In this document: positions 38,891 to 47,296 of the stretch, one piece after another | Position numbering within the stretch: position 1 is the stretch's first letter | How the letters are laid out: each line of letters opens with the position of its first letter | Source of the DNA: Bifidobacterium pullorum subsp. gallinarum | GTDB taxonomy: Bacteria; Actinomycetota; Actinomycetes; Actinomycetales; Bifidobacteriaceae | NCBI RefSeq assembly: GCF_000741215.1 | Contig: NZ_JGYX01000005.1 | Span: 342,701-406,700, forward strand | DNA length: 64,000 nt | Direction of reading: 5' to 3' | Position numbers and translations under genes: made by a program | Notes under the pieces: generated by a model | Database searches by the model: none | What the model saw: the letters and a program-made list of their open reading frames with translations, nothing else | Told to the model about the DNA's origin: nothing

Positions 38891-38970
38891 TTGTGCCCGA
38901 ATCGGGGGATTCTTTCGTTGTTAGCGCAATCATAGGGCCAAAACGTAAGAATCCCCCGATTCGGACACAA
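38891..38970. repeat. 80-bp element with 24-bp inverted arms
   Basis: 38891-38914 and 38947-38970 are inverted copies with one mismatch, separated by 32 bases. The arms contain CGAATCGGGGGATTC. It lies between the GH31 promoter and the end of the importer operon and does not resemble the 77-bp element. Confidence 0.8.
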
Positions 38971-39076
38971 GGGACGGGACCCGGATGGCGTCCGCCCGTC
39001 CGACCGAGGCCGCGGGGCTTAAGCTTCCGGTGTTTGGCCATCCCTGGGCCCGCCCCATCCGCCTGGGAGGGGCGGC

Positions 39077-39904
39077 TTACTTGCCGCTGCCGGTGGCGAT
39101 GCCGGCGATGAACTGCTTCTGGAACACCATGTACACGATGATCACGGGGATAATCGCCAGCGAGGTGGCCGCGAACAGTCCGCCGTAGTCGGTGCCGTAC
39201 TGGCCGTTGAACATCTTCAGGCCCACCGACAGCAGCATCTTGTCGCTATCGGTGATCATCAGGAACGGCCACAGATAGTCCTCCCAGTTCCACAGGAACG
39301 TGAAGATCGCGAGCGCGGCGATGCTGTTGCGGCTCATCGGCAGGATGATCTGGTGGAAGATGCGGGCGTCGCCGGCACCGTCCAGCTTGGCAGCCTCGAT
39401 GATCTCGTCGGAGATCGAGCCGATGGACTGGCGGAACAGGAAGACGCCGAAGCCGGAGACCAGGCCGGGCACGATGAGCGAACGGTAGGTGTCGAGCCAG
39501 CCGAACTGCACCATCATCTCGTACTGGGGGATGATCGTGACGGCCCACGGCAGCATCATCGTGCTGAGCACCGCGCCGAACAGCACGTTGCGGCCGCGGA
39601 AGTGCATCTTGGAGAAGACGTAGCCGAGCACGGCGCTGATGTAGATGACGAGCACCGTCTTGACCGTGGCGATGAATACCGAGTTGGCGAACAGCCGGAA
39701 GAAGTTGAAGGTCTTCTGGATGTTGGCGTAGTTGTCGAGTGTCGTCGGCGCCGGGAAGATGCCGCCGGTGATCTTGACGATCTCGCTGTTCGGCGCGAAC
39801 GACGAGACGAACATCCAGATGAACGGGACGATCGTGACGAGCGAGAGCGCGAACAGCAGGATGGTGACGACGATGGAGATTACCTTCTTGGTGCTTTTGG
39901 ACAT
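39077..39904 (-). CDS. Sugar ABC transporter permease, MalG/CUT1 type
   Basis: The 275-residue permease has six helices and the EAA loop EIIEAAKLDGAGDARIFHQIILP (about 178-200) that contacts the ATPase. It forms an importer with the upstream permease and binding protein. ATG 39904 lies one base after the stop of the previous gene. No ATPase gene is in the operon, so a shared MsiK-type ATPase is expected. A GC-rich inverted repeat follows the stop (about 39035-39076). Confidence 0.92.
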   Translation of the reverse strand: MSKSTKKVISIVVTILLFALSLVTIVPFIWMFVSSFAPNSEIVKITGGIFPAPTTLDNYANIQKTFNFFRLFANSVFIATVKTVLVIYISAVLGYVFSKMHFRGRNVLFGAVLSTMMLPWAVTIIPQYEMMVQFGWLDTYRSLIVPGLVSGFGVFLFRQSIGSISDEIIEAAKLDGAGDARIFHQIILPMSRNSIAALAIFTFLWNWEDYLWPFLMITDSDKMLLSVGLKMFNGQYGTDYGGLFAATSLAIIPVIIVYMVFQKQFIAGIATGSGK

Positions 39905-39905
39905 G

Positions 39906-40838
39906 TCACGCCTCCGTATTGTCACCCGACGCCTTGAACATCAGGATCGTCAGGATGCCGGTCAGCACGAACAGGATGACGCTCATCGCCGATGCCGTGC
40001 CGAAGTTGTACTTCTGGAACGCCTGGTCGTAGATCAGGTAGCTGATGGTGTAGGTGTCGGTGCCGGGGCCGCCCTTGGTCATCACGAGGATCTGCACATA
40101 CGCCTGCAGGTAGGAGATCAGCGAGGTGATGACGATGAGCAGCGTGGTGGGCTTGAGCAGCGGCAGCGTGATCGACCGGAAGGTCTGCCACCAGTTGGCG
40201 CCGTCGATCTGCGCCGCCTCATACACGTCGCGCGGCAGCGCCATGATGCCTGCCAGATACAGCACGGTGGCGTAGCCGAAATCCTTCCAGATGGTCATGA
40301 TGATGACCGCCGGCATGGCGTAGCGCGAATCGTTGAGCCAGCTGATGTCGAGTCCGGTGATCTTGTCGATCATGCCGAACTGCGGATCGAACATCCACAT
40401 CCACACGAAGGAGACCGCCACCAGCGGGGTGATCGTCGGCATGTAGAACAGGCCGCGCAGCGTGTCCTTGCACTTGACGAGCTTGGAGCTCAGCAGCAGC
40501 GCCAGCGCCAGGCCCAGCACCACGCGGAACAGGATGGAGAAGAACGAGTAGATCGCGGTGTTCCACAGCGACTTCCAGAACAGGCCGTCGGTCAGCACGT
40601 TGACGAAGTTGTCGAACCCGACCCAGTCGTACTTGTCGATCAGCGGGTTCCAGTCGTGCAGGCTGCCCGCGAAGGCGCTGAAGATCGGGTATGCCATGAA
40701 CACGGCGAAGTAGACGACGAGTGAGACCACGGCGATGTTGCGCATCGTGAAGATGCGGCCCAGCATCCGCCTGGCGCTCGAGACCTCCCCGGAGGCCGGC
40801 TGTGCGGCGCGCACCGCACTGTGATTGACGTTGGTCAT
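39906..40838 (-). CDS. Sugar ABC transporter permease, MalF/CUT1 type
   Basis: The 310-residue permease has six to seven helices and the EAA loop DVYEAAQIDGANWWQTFRSITLP. It partners the permease immediately downstream and the binding protein 15 bases upstream. Confidence 0.92.
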   Translation of the reverse strand: MTNVNHSAVRAAQPASGEVSSARRMLGRIFTMRNIAVVSLVVYFAVFMAYPIFSAFAGSLHDWNPLIDKYDWVGFDNFVNVLTDGLFWKSLWNTAIYSFFSILFRVVLGLALALLLSSKLVKCKDTLRGLFYMPTITPLVAVSFVWMWMFDPQFGMIDKITGLDISWLNDSRYAMPAVIIMTIWKDFGYATVLYLAGIMALPRDVYEAAQIDGANWWQTFRSITLPLLKPTTLLIVITSLISYLQAYVQILVMTKGGPGTDTYTISYLIYDQAFQKYNFGTASAMSVILFVLTGILTILMFKASGDNTEA

Positions 40839-40853
40839 GATGTGCGTTCCTCC

Positions 40854-42242
40854 TTAGTCCTTGCGCTCGTCATAGTGCGCGTAGCGGCTTTCCATCGAGG
40901 TGAAGTCGCTGTCTTCCATGTCGCTCATGATCAGCTCCTGCGAGTAGGCGACGGCCGAATCGACATCCTGACCCTTCTGCAACACGTTCTCGAACGCGAT
41001 CTGCGGACTGGTCTCCAGGGTGGAGGGCGTCGGGCCCGGCCAGATCAGACGATCGAGGCGCGGGGCGATGGCGGCCATCATCGGGTTGTCGAGGATCTCC
41101 GGATCGTCCTGCAGGGACTTCTTGCCCGGGAACGAATTCAACACGTCGGAGGCGATGCGCATGTAGTCGTCGTTGGCCAGGATGAAACGGATGAAATCCT
41201 GGGCGACGGCCTTCTGTTCATCGCTCTGGTGGACGTTGATGCCGGGGGTGGACTCGCCGTTGTACCGGTCGTACGCGAACGGAGTCTCCTCGCTGAACGC
41301 CGGCGTGGGGAAGACGCCGTAGTTCACGTCCGGATAGTTGGTGGCCAACGTGCCGACGTAGGAGCCCCAGTCGTAGATCATCGCGGTCTGGTTGTTGCCG
41401 AAGCTCAGTTCGCGGTCATCGCCGAAGTTGACCGCGCCCACCTGGTACTCGTCGTACAGGGACTGCAGGAATTCGAGGTTCTCCTTGGTGGTCTCGCAAT
41501 CGTAGTTGGCGGTGTGGCCGTCCTCCTGGAACATCAGCACGCCCTTTTGGTAGTTCAGCCCCTGCCAGGCCGCCTTGTAGCTGCCGTTGATGTTGAAACC
41601 GGCCTGCACCATCGTGTCCCCGTCGAACTTGGTGAGCTTCTGCGCCACCTCGATCAGCTCGTCCCACGTGGTCGGAATGTCGGCTTCCGTCAGTCCGGCC
41701 TCGGCCCACAGGTCCTTGTTGTAGAAGATGGCGCCGGTGTTGATGACCGAGTCGATGTACTTGACCTCGCCGTTCTCGTCGACATGGGTGTCGACGAATG
41801 TGTAGTCGGTCTCAAGGTCCTCGAGCGGAATGTCGTATGGCTCCATATGCGGGCGGATCAGCGCGTCATAGGAGTTGTGGACGTTGAACAGCACCGGGGC
41901 GTTCTTGTTGCCCTTGAGCGAGAGCGGCAGCTTGGTCCAATAGTCGTCCCATGCCACCACGTTGACGTCGATGCGGACGTTGGGATGGATCTTCTCGTAC
42001 TGCTGAATCATCTGGTAGATCGGGTCGGTGGCGGCCTGCCCCCACGTCCAGTACTCCACGGTGATCGGCTGTCCGTCATTAACCAAATGGTTGGGGTCGT
42101 AGGTAATGGCGTCGCCCATCACCTCGAGGCCCTTGTCCGCTTGGGTATCGACCACAGGAGAGTCTTCGGCGGCACCGCAACCGGCAAAACCGATGATGCC
42201 ACCGGTTGCAACGAGTGCCGCCACCATGCGTTTGATATTCAT
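40854..42242 (-). CDS. Sugar-binding lipoprotein of the ABC importer
   Basis: The 462-residue protein has a lipoprotein signal with lipobox FAGC (Cys about 22) and the extracellular binding-protein fold of CUT1 importers (ITVEYWTWGQAATDPIYQ, WDELIEVAQKLTKFDGDT). It captures an oligosaccharide and hands it to the two permeases encoded downstream. The GH31 neighbour and the divergent LacI gene suggest an alpha-glucoside, but the ligand cannot be read off. Confidence 0.9.
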   Translation of the reverse strand: MNIKRMVAALVATGGIIGFAGCGAAEDSPVVDTQADKGLEVMGDAITYDPNHLVNDGQPITVEYWTWGQAATDPIYQMIQQYEKIHPNVRIDVNVVAWDDYWTKLPLSLKGNKNAPVLFNVHNSYDALIRPHMEPYDIPLEDLETDYTFVDTHVDENGEVKYIDSVINTGAIFYNKDLWAEAGLTEADIPTTWDELIEVAQKLTKFDGDTMVQAGFNINGSYKAAWQGLNYQKGVLMFQEDGHTANYDCETTKENLEFLQSLYDEYQVGAVNFGDDRELSFGNNQTAMIYDWGSYVGTLATNYPDVNYGVFPTPAFSEETPFAYDRYNGESTPGINVHQSDEQKAVAQDFIRFILANDDYMRIASDVLNSFPGKKSLQDDPEILDNPMMAAIAPRLDRLIWPGPTPSTLETSPQIAFENVLQKGQDVDSAVAYSQELIMSDMEDSDFTSMESRYAHYDERKD

Positions 42243-42732
42243 GGACGCTTACTCCTTCGTAAGACTTTCATTATGGACAACACCAGTATATGCCACCGGT
42301 TGAACCACTGGAAACACTTGTTTTACTCAACTAATTTGACTATGTTCTGCAACCCGTTGCAATACTTGGAAAATTCTTCGGCATAAAACCGGTTCGGCTC
42401 ACATCCTCCGGCGTGTCGCACCTGCATACACAGCCTGCGGCCCGCGGATCAAGGATCAGGCTCCGCCGAAACCATCGCATCCCGCACACGGCCTCAGCAT
42501 TCCGCCGCGTCAATCCCAGACCTCGCGCGGATCCCACCCAAGGCGGACCCGACCCGCAGCCCCCGTCGCCGAACCTCACCGCAGACCGCTCGGACACCCG
42601 CCGCTACACCTTGACTCGCGTACGATAGAATTGCAACATGCAGTCACCCAACCATGCACTGCATAAACCAAGTCCGCAATACCGCGCCATACTGCCCCGC
42701 AGCGGCATTGCCACCGATTGCAAAGAGGACGT
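42243..42732. other. Divergent promoter region between binding protein and LacI gene
   Basis: No gene is seen. AT-rich sequence at 42310-42375 holds TGCAAC-CC-GTTGCA (42348-42361), a symmetric site likely bound by the adjacent LacI protein. The rest (42400-42620) is GC-rich with no feature I can name. Confidence 0.5.
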
Positions 42733-43737
42733 ATGAAAGCAAGCGTCAACGATGTGGCCGAACGGGCCGGCGTCTCCGTCTCCACGGTCTCCCGCGCATT
42801 CACCCGCCCCGAGCTGGTCTCCGAACGCACCCGGAAGAAGGTGCTGCAGGTGGCCGACGAGCTGAACTTCTCCGTCTCCCGCTCCGCCGTTGCGCTCAAA
42901 CGCGGCCAAACCTTCCGCATCGCACTGCTGGCGGGCGGGCATATCGACTGGTTCTCCGCCCGGATTCTGGAAGGGCTGAACTCGGTGCTGCACGACACCG
43001 GCTATGACTTCTCGATTTACGCCATCACCCATGACGAGGAGCGCGCGCGATTCTTCGAGCAGCTGCCGGTGCGCCGCAACGCCGACGCAATCATCGTCTC
43101 CTCGTTCAACCTCAGCCCGGACGAAACCGACCGACTGCACGCCATGGGTATCCCGATCGTCGGCATCAACGCGGTCTCGCCGGGCGAGTTCGATGCCTCA
43201 ATCAGCATCGACGACACCGCCGCCATCCAGATTCTGGTTCGGCACCTGGTCGCCCTCGGCCACCGTCGCATCGCCTACCTGTACGAGGAGGCCATCTCCC
43301 CGCTCCGGTTCAGCTCCCACCAGCGTGTCACCGGGTTCACCCAGCTGTGCGACGAGCTCGATGGCGTGACCGGCACCGCCATCGCCGTCAGGCACGGCGA
43401 CGACTGCGCCAATGTGGCGGTCACGACGCTGCTCAGCCAGCCGAACCCGCCGACCGCCATCTGCGTGCATCAGGATTCCTGGGCGATTCCGTTGTTCTTC
43501 CGCCTGCCCCGTTACGGCATCCGCATCCCCGACGACCTGTCCGTCACCGGATTCGACGACAGCGACTTCGCCGAGGAGGTCGGGCTGACCACCGTCCGCC
43601 AACTCCCCCGGGACATGGCGGCCACCGCCGCGCGCATGGCGCTGGACCTCATCAATGGTAGGACGCCCGAACACCGCCACATCACCGCACCCGTGCAGCT
43701 GATGCTACGCAGCTCCACCGCCGCCCCGCGCGCCTGA
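42733..43737 (+). CDS. LacI-family transcriptional regulator
   Basis: The 334-residue repressor has an N-terminal helix-turn-helix (VNDVAERAGVSVSTVSRAFT, about 4-23), a hinge helix (SRSAVALKRGQ) and a periplasmic-binding-like sugar domain (RIALLAGG to VQLMLRSS). ATG 42733 follows AAAGAGGACGT. It is divergent from the ABC importer, its probable target. It is related to the LacI protein at 59251-60273. Confidence 0.92.
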   Translation: MKASVNDVAERAGVSVSTVSRAFTRPELVSERTRKKVLQVADELNFSVSRSAVALKRGQTFRIALLAGGHIDWFSARILEGLNSVLHDTGYDFSIYAITHDEERARFFEQLPVRRNADAIIVSSFNLSPDETDRLHAMGIPIVGINAVSPGEFDASISIDDTAAIQILVRHLVALGHRRIAYLYEEAISPLRFSSHQRVTGFTQLCDELDGVTGTAIAVRHGDDCANVAVTTLLSQPNPPTAICVHQDSWAIPLFFRLPRYGIRIPDDLSVTGFDDSDFAEEVGLTTVRQLPRDMAATAARMALDLINGRTPEHRHITAPVQLMLRSSTAAPRA

Positions 43738-43748
43738 GCGCGCGGGGC
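43723..43748. terminator. Bidirectional GC hairpin between convergent genes
   Basis: GCCCCGCGCGC and GCGCGCGGGGC form an 11-bp perfect stem with loop CTGA. It overlaps the last codons of the LacI gene and lies 17 bases from the end of the convergent glucosidase gene. There is no T-run. Confidence 0.6.
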
Positions 43749-43765
43749 GCGGGAAGCGCTCTGGC

Positions 43766-45538
43766 TCAGATCATCATCCACACGGTGGTATCGGCGGGCA
43801 GGATGAACCCGCTGATCGGCTCCGAGGAAAAGATGATCTCGCCGGCCGGCAGCTCCACGGGATCCGGCCCAAAATTGGTGATGCTGGCGAAGCGGTCGCC
43901 GCCCTCATCGGCGCTGACGCGCGAATACGCCACCACCTGGCCCGCCTTGTCGCCGAACTCGGACTCCCCGATCCAACGGATCGACGTGTCGCCGGTCGGC
44001 GTGAGCATCCGCTGACGGAACGCGATGGCCCTGCGGTACAGGTTGAGCATCGAGTCCGGATCGGAATCCTCCACGTCAGCGGCGAAGTCCTTGTACCACA
44101 GCGGCTGGGGCAGATGCGGATCGGCGGCGGGCGTACCGTCGGGGCGCGTGGCAGGCGAGAACCCGAACGAGGCACCGGTGCCGAACTTCGCGTCCCACGG
44201 CGCCGGGGTCGGCGTATCGGCGGCGACCCACGGCAACGGCACACGGCAGCCGTCGCGCCCTTTGGCCGTACGGCCGTGGTCGGTGCGGAACGGGGTCGGG
44301 TCCTCCAGGCGGTCCCACGGTATATCCGCCACCTCGAACAGGCCCAGTTCTTCGCCCTGATACACGTACACGGAGCCGGGCAGGCCGAGCTCCATCATGA
44401 TGGCGGCGCGGGCGCGGCGGGTGCCGAGCGTGCGGTCCTCGATGAAGTTCGAGCCGCTGCGCAACAGCCACGCATCGGCCAGCTGGTGGTACCACTGCGT
44501 CTTCACCTGCGGCAGGCCGTATCGGCTGGCATGGCGGACCACGTCATGGTTGCTCATCACCCACGTGGTTGTGGAGCCGGATTCCTCGGCGGATTCCAGA
44601 CCTTCGCGGATAGCGGTGCGGAAGTCCTCTGCGAACCAGTCGGCCTTGGCGAACTCGAAGTTGAACACCTGCCCCAGCTCCTCCTCGGAGGCGTACAGGT
44701 GCTGGTGTTCGGGCACCACCCAGGCCTCGCCGACGGCGAAGCGCGGCGGGTCGTATTCGTTGAAGACCTCGCGCCATTCGCGGTAGATGTCATGCACCTC
44801 GGGGCGGTCCCACAACGGATTCGTGCCGTCATGGCACAGCCCCTCCAACGGGTTGCCCCTCAACGCCAGCTCGGTCAGCGGGGCGCTGTCGAGGTCCTTG
44901 GCCAGACCATGCGCCACGTCGATGCGGAAGCCGTCGGCGCCATGGTCGGACCAGAAGCGCAGGGTCCTCTTGAACTCCTCGTGGACCTCCGGGTTCTTCC
45001 AGTTGAGGTCGGGCTGCTCCTTGGCGAACATGTGCAGGTACCACTGGCCGTCCGGCACCCGTTCCCACGCGCCGCCGCCGAAGATCGACTGCCAGTCGTT
45101 CGGCGGCAGTTCGCCGTGCTCGCCCCGGCCATCCCGGAAGATGTACCGGTCGCGGGCGGGGGAACCGGGCTCCGCCGCCAGCGCCTCCTGGAACCAGACG
45201 TGTCCATCGGAGGTGTGGTTCGGCACGATGTCCACGATCACCTTCACGCCGGCCTCGTGCGCGGCGGCGGCCATCGCGTCGAAGTCGTCCATGGTGCCCA
45301 GACGCGGATCCACGTCACGGTAATCGATGACGTCGTAGCCGCCGTCGGCCAGCTCGGACGGATAGAACGGCGAGAGCCAGATGGCGTCCACGCCCAGTTC
45401 CTTCAAGTAAGGGATACGGTCGGCCACACCGGCGATGTCGCCCAGACCGTCGCCGTTCACGTCCTTGAAGCTGCGCGGGTAGACCTGGTAGACCACCGCT
45501 TGTTTCCACCAGTCCGCATGGGTGTTGTTCAGGGTCAT
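43766..45538 (-). CDS. GH13 alpha-glucosidase
   Basis: The 590-residue enzyme is an oligo-1,6-glucosidase/alpha-glucosidase-type GH13. The catalytic triad is D207 (GFRIDVAH), E271 (FAVGEAWV) and D332 (MSNHDVVRH). WWKQAVVYQVYPRSFKDVNGDGLGDIAG is the typical N-terminus. It lacks a signal peptide and resembles bifidobacterial Agl enzymes that release glucose from short alpha-glucosides. ATG 45538 follows GAAAGGAGCTGTAT. A LacI-type operator lies about 100 bases upstream. Confidence 0.92.
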   Translation of the reverse strand: MTLNNTHADWWKQAVVYQVYPRSFKDVNGDGLGDIAGVADRIPYLKELGVDAIWLSPFYPSELADGGYDVIDYRDVDPRLGTMDDFDAMAAAAHEAGVKVIVDIVPNHTSDGHVWFQEALAAEPGSPARDRYIFRDGRGEHGELPPNDWQSIFGGGAWERVPDGQWYLHMFAKEQPDLNWKNPEVHEEFKRTLRFWSDHGADGFRIDVAHGLAKDLDSAPLTELALRGNPLEGLCHDGTNPLWDRPEVHDIYREWREVFNEYDPPRFAVGEAWVVPEHQHLYASEEELGQVFNFEFAKADWFAEDFRTAIREGLESAEESGSTTTWVMSNHDVVRHASRYGLPQVKTQWYHQLADAWLLRSGSNFIEDRTLGTRRARAAIMMELGLPGSVYVYQGEELGLFEVADIPWDRLEDPTPFRTDHGRTAKGRDGCRVPLPWVAADTPTPAPWDAKFGTGASFGFSPATRPDGTPAADPHLPQPLWYKDFAADVEDSDPDSMLNLYRRAIAFRQRMLTPTGDTSIRWIGESEFGDKAGQVVAYSRVSADEGGDRFASITNFGPDPVELPAGEIIFSSEPISGFILPADTTVWMMI

Positions 45539-45618
45539 ATACAGCTCCTTTCGGCCACACATGATGTACAGCGCTGTCAACATCTGATCCGACGCAAATG
45601 CACCGTAATCCGAGTATC

Positions 45619-45646
45619 AGTGTAGCAAATAGTGCAAACGTTATCA
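45619..45646 (-). promoter_or_regulatory. LacI operator and -10 box of the alpha-glucosidase gene
   Basis: TGCAAACGTTATCA lies at 45633-45646, and a minus-strand TACACT at 45624-45619 could be the -10 box. The operator would cover the spacer or -35 region. Confidence 0.65.
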
Positions 45647-45659
45647 TCCGTGTTGCAGG

Positions 45660-45736
45660 TTCGCACTACCGCAGGGTTTCAATGGCGGCGGGTTGATATT
45701 CCGCCACGTGAAATTTCAGCCCCGAGGTAGTGCGAA
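45660..45736. repeat. 77-bp palindromic intergenic element, copy 2
   Basis: It has the same outer arms and length as copy 1. The inner stem is GGCGG/CCGCC (45684-45688 with 45701-45705) around GGGTTGATATT. It lies between two divergent promoters, so it is not simply a terminator. Confidence 0.85.
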
Positions 45737-45794
45737 CACCGCCTTCATTTACTCCACTTCATCAACCACCTCAGCGGAAAATAATGTCAAGTTC

Positions 45795-45833
45795 TACACT
45801 TTTTTCACGGAAAAAAGTGTATACTTTTACACT
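45795..45833 (+). promoter_or_regulatory. Promoter region with three TACACT/AGTGTA half-sites
   Basis: TACACTTTTTTC (45795-45806) and GAAAAAAGTGTA (45810-45821) are perfect inverted arms with a 3-base loop. AGTGTA (45816-45821) pairs again with TACACT (45828-45833). The site is AT-rich and lies 30-68 bases upstream of the ATPase start. Confidence 0.65.
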
Positions 45834-45862
45834 AATTTCTGTTCATAGCCAAGGAGGATCCC

Positions 45863-47200
45863 ATGCCGAACATGCGTCGCGCCATCAGCCACAAGCTTCA
45901 GGCATGGAGCGAGTCATCGCACCGCAAGCCCTTGGTGATTTTCGGCGCACGGCAGGTGGGGAAAACCTACGCCATCAAACAGCTTGCCTCAGACCGCTAC
46001 GATTCTCTGGCCTACATCGACTTTTCCCGGGACGCCCGAGCAGCGGCCTTATTCGACGCTTCACTCGCGCCAGCCGAGCTCGTGCCCAAGCTGGAGGTTT
46101 TTCTGCATACCCTCATTGACCCCGATCGCACATTGATAGTCTTCGACGAAGTACAGTTGTGCGAAAGAGCGTTGACCTCGTTGAAATATTTCTGCGATGA
46201 CGCACCGCAATACCACGTCGTGGCAGCCGGTAGTTTACTAGGCGTCGCCCTCAAACGCGAGCTGTACTCGTTCCCCGTCGGCAAGGTCGATTTACTGCAG
46301 CTGCGCCCATTGAGTTTTGAAGAGTTCCTGTGGGCACGCGGAGAAACACGTCTGGCCGACGCCATACGCGACGCGTATGAGAACGCCCCAGATCAGGCGT
46401 TCGCCCTGCATGATCGCGCCATGCAGCTTGTCCATGAATATGAGCTCATCGGCGGCATGCCGGAAATCGTCTCGGCATACGTCGCCAATGATGCCCCCGG
46501 CATCGACGCAATGGAATCTGCGCGCAACAAGCAGCAGGAAATCAACGTGGCATATCTCGCGGATATGGCCAAGTACGCCACACCCACGGAAACGCCGCGC
46601 ATCATGGCCGTATGGAACAGCATTCCCCAGCAACTGGCCAAGGAGAACCATAAATTTCAGTACAAGCTCATCAAGTCGGGGGGCCGGGCTGCAACATACG
46701 AGAATGCCATCGCATGGCTGGACGCTGCGGGCATCATCATGCGATGCACCCAAGTCACCGAGGCCACGGCACCGCTGAAAACCTTCGAGAACAGTAGCTC
46801 GTTCAAGATATATACAGCTGATGTCGGATTGCTGTCGGCGCAGTATGAAGCCATCCCGCAGGATCTGGAACCGGCGACGGACAAGGCAGCCGGATTCCGC
46901 GGAGGCATCACCGAGAACTATGTGCTGCAGCAGCTCGTCGCCTCGGATTCATCCGTATATTACTGGGGTACTACCAGCAAAGCAGAGGTCGAATTCATCG
47001 CCCGCGCCAAACAAGGCGACGTCATCCCCATCGAGGTCAAGTCCGGACGCAACGTCACCGCCAGAAGCCTCGAATCATTCCGGGAACGCTACCATCCGCC
47101 GTATCTCGTGCGCGTCAGTGCACGTAACTTCGGTGTCGGCAACGGTATCCGCAGCATTCCCTTATATGCGGCTTGGCTTCTGGGGGAAGACCTCCAGTAG
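45863..47200 (+). CDS. AAA ATPase with DUF4143 domain, flanked by 77-bp elements
   Basis: The 445-residue protein has Walker A GARQVGKTY (about 31-39), Walker B LIVFDEVQL (about 91-99) and a C-terminal DUF4143 region with a PD-(D/E)XK-like ending (AEVEFIARAKQGDVIPIEVKSG). Such ATPases are common accessory genes of unknown role. ATG 45863 follows CCAAGGAGGATCCC. It stands alone, in opposite orientation to the flanking glucan genes, with copies 2 and 3 of the 77-bp element on either side, which suggests insertion. It is divergent in sequence from the ATPase at 5891-7210. Confidence 0.88.
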   Translation: MPNMRRAISHKLQAWSESSHRKPLVIFGARQVGKTYAIKQLASDRYDSLAYIDFSRDARAAALFDASLAPAELVPKLEVFLHTLIDPDRTLIVFDEVQLCERALTSLKYFCDDAPQYHVVAAGSLLGVALKRELYSFPVGKVDLLQLRPLSFEEFLWARGETRLADAIRDAYENAPDQAFALHDRAMQLVHEYELIGGMPEIVSAYVANDAPGIDAMESARNKQQEINVAYLADMAKYATPTETPRIMAVWNSIPQQLAKENHKFQYKLIKSGGRAATYENAIAWLDAAGIIMRCTQVTEATAPLKTFENSSSFKIYTADVGLLSAQYEAIPQDLEPATDKAAGFRGGITENYVLQQLVASDSSVYYWGTTSKAEVEFIARAKQGDVIPIEVKSGRNVTARSLESFRERYHPPYLVRVSARNFGVGNGIRSIPLYAAWLLGEDLQ

Positions 47201-47212
47201 CGCAGAGGCAGG

Positions 47213-47289
47213 TTCGCACTACCTCGGGGTTTCTATGCCGGAGGGTTGATATTCCGGCGATTGAAATTTCAAACCCGAGGTAGTGCGAA
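47213..47289. repeat. 77-bp palindromic intergenic element, copy 3
   Basis: Outer arms are as in copies 1 and 2. The inner stem is GCCGG/CCGGC (47237-47241 with 47254-47258) around GGGTTGATATT. It begins 13 bases after the ATPase stop and ends 8 bases before the malQ stop, between convergent genes. Confidence 0.85.
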
Positions 47290-47296
47290 GCCCGTC

